NCBI GenBank assembly: GCA_027681045.1 | Contig: JAQDCK010000011.1 | Span: 1 to 43,695, forward strand | From: Lactobacillaceae bacterium AF64-9pH9TA | GTDB taxonomy: Bacteria; Bacillota; Bacilli; Lactobacillales; Lactobacillaceae | DNA length: 43,695 nt | Direction: 5' to 3' | Shown: positions 41,672-43,695 of the stretch, in pieces | How the letters are laid out: each line of letters opens with the position of its first letter | Numbering within the stretch: the first letter of the stretch is position 1 | Program-made: the position numbers and the translations under genes | The notes under the pieces: generated by a model | The model's input: only the letters and a program-made list of their open reading frames with translations | Told to the model about the DNA's origin: nothing | The model's database searches: none

Positions 41672-43285
41672 TTACTGTAAGTAGGCATATTCGAAGTAGT
41701 AGCTGCCGTTGTAGATCAAGCCCTTGACCTTTGTGTTCAGCATCCAGGCACTGCCGGACTGAACCAGCGGCGTTACCCCCTGGTCGGTCATCAAGATGTT
41801 TTCTGCTTTGGCCAAAAGCTGCATCCGCTGGCTAGATGAAGTAACTGTCTTGGATTTGGCGATCAACTGGTCATACTGCTTGTTTGACCACTTACCGGAG
41901 TTGTAGCTGTTGGTTGAGGTCATGCAGTCCAGGAATGAAATCGGGTCAGCGAAGTCAGCATTCCAGCCGCTGACGCAGGCTTCAAAATTGCCGCTGTCCA
42001 TCTTGGCAAATTGGGACTTGGTCGGCAGGCTCTGTACCTTGACGGAGACTTGCTTGCCAAAAGCCGTTTCCAAGGCACTCTGGATGTATTCACCAATCGC
42101 CTTTGAACTGTCGTCATCAGCCGTCAGCAAAGTAAAGGATAATTTCTTCAGCTGCAAGTCCTTGAGGGCCTCCTTAAATGTCTTCTGAGCCAATGTCTTG
42201 TGGTAGCTGGTAATTTGCTTGGTCGTCTTATCCTGGGCCAGCTGGGTAAAGTCCTGCCCGTCCACCTTGGTCATATCAGCCGCGGTAAAGGTCGTCGCGC
42301 CGGTAAAGCCGCCGCCCAGGGTCTTGGCCAGGGCCTTCCGGTCCAAAGCCATGGAAACTGCTTGACGGAGCTTAGTACTCTTAAATTTAGCCAGCTTGGT
42401 GTTGAACTGCATGTAAGTCGTGCCATTGTTCTTTCTGATCATGTAGCCGGCTTGCTTTTGCAGGTTCTTGGCTGCCTGGGCGCTCAAAATTGCCGTATCC
42501 AGCTTGCCGTCCTGGTAAAGGTTGTAGGCCGTTGACGGTGACTTTTCAACCATGAAGTTAATCTGGGCCAGTTTGACGGCTGACTTGTTCCAGTAGTTCT
42601 TGTTCTTGACCATCTTCCAGGACAGGTTGGCTCCGGTCCAGCCTTTTTGGACAAAGGGGCCGTTGAAGACCGTGGTCTTAGAAGAAGTACCGAACTTGCT
42701 GCCATATTTTTCAACTGCAGTTTGGTTTTCCGGAAAAAAGACCGGGAAGGCCAGCAAGAGCTTGAAATAAGGCAGCTTGTGGTCTAATTTAACCTGCAGC
42801 TTGTACTTGCCAAGAGCTTTGACGCCCAGGCTGGCCGGCCCTTTTTTGCCTGCTACGATCGCGTCCGCGTTCTTAATGCCGGAGAAGATATAGCTGTATT
42901 GAGACGCGGTCTTGGGATTAACCGTCCGCTGCCAGGAGTAAACGAAGTCTTTAGCAGTAACTGCCTGCCCGTTGGACCACTTACCGTCTTTCCGTAAATC
43001 AAAAGTCCAGGTCAGACCGTCCTTGCTTTGGGCCGCATTAGTCGCCAGGGCTTCCTTGGCCTGGTTGTCCTTGTCTAATTGATACAGGCCTTCCATGGTG
43101 TTTTCCATCTGGTTGAAAGAAGTCGCGTCCGTCACCTTCGACGGGTCCATAGTGATGATTTCTGCCGATGTCATCCAGTTCAATACCTGCTTCTCACTCG
43201 CCCCTTTGCTTTGCCCACAAGCCGTCAAAAGTGCCCCAGAAAATAAAACAGCAGCACCAGCCAATAAAGATTTTCCCTTGTTCAA
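41672..43285 (-). CDS. oppA: Peptide ABC transporter substrate-binding lipoprotein (OppA-like)
   Basis: A 537-aa family 5 solute-binding lipoprotein. The signal KSLLAGAAVLFSGALLTAC ends at the lipobox Cys. Family landmarks include TMDPSKVTDATSF, LDKDNQAKEALATN, WTFDLRKDGKWSNGQAVTAK then DFVYSWQR, RKALAKTLGGGFTG and the C-terminal DFADPISFLDCM and VTPLVQSG. It binds oligopeptides for an Opp importer whose other genes are not in this window. I start at the TTG at 43285: GAGG lies 8 nt upstream, whereas the TTG at 43291 would be only 2 nt from it. A long leader with its own ORF precedes it. Confidence 0.92.
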   Translation of the reverse strand: MNKGKSLLAGAAVLFSGALLTACGQSKGASEKQVLNWMTSAEIITMDPSKVTDATSFNQMENTMEGLYQLDKDNQAKEALATNAAQSKDGLTWTFDLRKDGKWSNGQAVTAKDFVYSWQRTVNPKTASQYSYIFSGIKNADAIVAGKKGPASLGVKALGKYKLQVKLDHKLPYFKLLLAFPVFFPENQTAVEKYGSKFGTSSKTTVFNGPFVQKGWTGANLSWKMVKNKNYWNKSAVKLAQINFMVEKSPSTAYNLYQDGKLDTAILSAQAAKNLQKQAGYMIRKNNGTTYMQFNTKLAKFKSTKLRQAVSMALDRKALAKTLGGGFTGATTFTAADMTKVDGQDFTQLAQDKTTKQITSYHKTLAQKTFKEALKDLQLKKLSFTLLTADDDSSKAIGEYIQSALETAFGKQVSVKVQSLPTKSQFAKMDSGNFEACVSGWNADFADPISFLDCMTSTNSYNSGKWSNKQYDQLIAKSKTVTSSSQRMQLLAKAENILMTDQGVTPLVQSGSAWMLNTKVKGLIYNGSYYFEYAYLQ

Positions 43286-43392
43286 TTCCAATACCTCGCA
43301 TAAACAATTAACAGTTTCCAGTTAACGATGCCATTGGCGCGAACAGAAAAATCTTACAGCCGTGCTGCTTACAGATTATTCAAGAATTTTGC

Positions 43393-43476
43393 TTAAGAGC
43401 AAAAGCATGACAAATATCGGCTCGCCTTACCAACGACACCGCCAAGCCTGCAAGTATTTACTCTAGCTTGAGTCAT
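43393..43476 (-). CDS. Leader ORF upstream of oppA, 27 codons
   Basis: Minus strand: AAAGGAG, 8 nt, ATG, then MTQARVNTCRLGGVVGKASR and YLSCFCS before a TAA at 43393. The SD is stronger than that of oppA itself. The peptide is basic, with three cysteines, two of them (C24 and C26) near its end; it has no membrane segment. Its SD-start region and its last codons are the two arms of a long inverted repeat, so translation and folding are linked. About 108 nt separate its stop from the oppA start. It may be a regulatory leader or a small protein. Confidence 0.5.
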   Translation of the reverse strand: MTQARVNTCRLGGVVGKASRYLSCFCS

Positions 43477-43490
43477 GCTCTTTGCTCCTT
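43395..43490 (-). repeat. Long-range inverted repeat enclosing the oppA leader ORF
   Basis: On the plus strand AAGAGCAAAAGCATGAC (43395-43411) is nearly the reverse complement of GTCATGCTCTTTGCTCCTT (43472-43490): GTCATGC and TTTGCTC pair perfectly with a small internal shift. In the transcript the leader SD and start codon would be paired with the end of the leader ORF. Confidence 0.6.
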
Positions 43491-43524
43491 TCTAATTAAA
43501 ATCGTTCTTCCTAATATGCTTACT

Positions 43525-43552
43525 ATACTAGCACACTTTCACCTTTATGCAA
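43525..43552 (-). promoter_or_regulatory. Promoter of the oppA leader transcript
   Basis: Minus strand TTGCAT (43547-43552), 16 nt, TGC-TAGTAT extended -10 (43525-43530). It shares AAAGGCTTGC and TGCTAGTATA with the ABC-F leader promoter. Confidence 0.6.
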
Positions 43553-43619
43553 GCCTTTTGGGCAAAAAGAGGATAAAAAGCAGCTTTTTACATTACTTTC
43601 TTGCAAATGAAAGCAAAAA

Positions 43620-43643
43620 AGAGCGGCTCCTCAGAGTCGCTCT
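43620..43643 (-). terminator. Terminator after the tRNA gene
   Basis: AGAGCGACTC-TGA-GGAGCCGCTCT (minus strand, one wobble pair) followed by TTTTTTGC, 7 nt after the tRNA 3' end. Confidence 0.85.
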
Positions 43644-43649
43644 AAATTA

Positions 43650-43695
43650 TAGCGGTGATCGGGGTCGAACCGATACGTCCGTAATGGACACCAGA
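43650..43695 (-). tRNA. tRNA, 3' part only, class II, probably tRNA-Leu
   Basis: The minus strand shows a long variable arm (GTCC-ATTA-CGGAC), a T arm with stem ATCGG/CCGAT and loop TTCGACC, the 3' acceptor strand CACCGCT and discriminator A at 43650. The long variable arm restricts it to Leu, Ser or Tyr; the end of the anticodon stem (TCTGG) and the arm sequence fit Leu best. The anticodon is outside the window. CCA is not encoded. Confidence 0.8.

Overview
The window looks like a chromosomal segment of a low-to-medium GC Firmicute of the Lactobacillaceae, most likely Lactobacillus delbrueckii. The reasons are high GC at third codon positions in otherwise lactobacillar proteins, a RexAB-type recombinase, a mevalonate pathway with type 2 IPP isomerase, strong purine-rich Shine-Dalgarno (SD) sites, frequent TTG starts, and several decayed genes. 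The species is inferred from memory of gene order and composition, not from a search. I see no insertion sequence, prophage or CRISPR array.

Region 1 (1-10963, minus strand) is a compact repair operon, addB-addA-dinG, followed by a TseB/YpmB-like membrane protein and the start of asnS. Region 2 (11097-15216, plus) is the mevalonate cluster mvaK1-mvaD-mvaK2-fni, which makes IPP/DMAPP and ends at a strong terminator. Region 3 (15423-20891, minus) holds ppaC, then parC and parE (topoisomerase IV). Region 4 (20987-25942) has plsY, a MarR regulator, a HAD phosphatase, a hypothetical protein, a decayed GGDEF gene and an intact PAS-GGDEF-EAL protein whose GGDEF site is degenerate and whose EAL site is complete.

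Region 5 (25943-33228) is accessory in character: an ABC ATPase remnant, a YfcC-type carrier with a cre-like site over its -35, two Nudix hydrolases, a GH18-like lipoprotein, an unlisted 37-aa membrane peptide, and an ABC-F ribosome-protection ATPase. The ABC-F gene is preceded by a leader holding a three-codon ORF (Met-Arg-Leu), a second 29-codon ORF and a terminator. Region 6 (33229-40811) has a bile salt hydrolase, then the complete phosphate module pstS-pstC-pstA-pstB-phoU-phoP-phoR on the minus strand, with a PhoP-box-like repeat upstream of pstS. Region 7 (41009-43695) has a second c-di-GMP relic (an EAL fragment), a small membrane protein, an OppA-like lipoprotein preceded by a 27-codon leader ORF inside a long inverted repeat, and the 3' half of a class II tRNA, probably tRNA-Leu.

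The most interesting signals are the two minus-strand leaders, upstream of the ABC-F gene and upstream of oppA. They share a near-identical promoter layout and each carries a very short ORF with a strong SD overlapping inverted repeats, which suggests translation-coupled attenuation. The second theme is erosion of c-di-GMP signalling: one intact EAL protein and two broken relatives.
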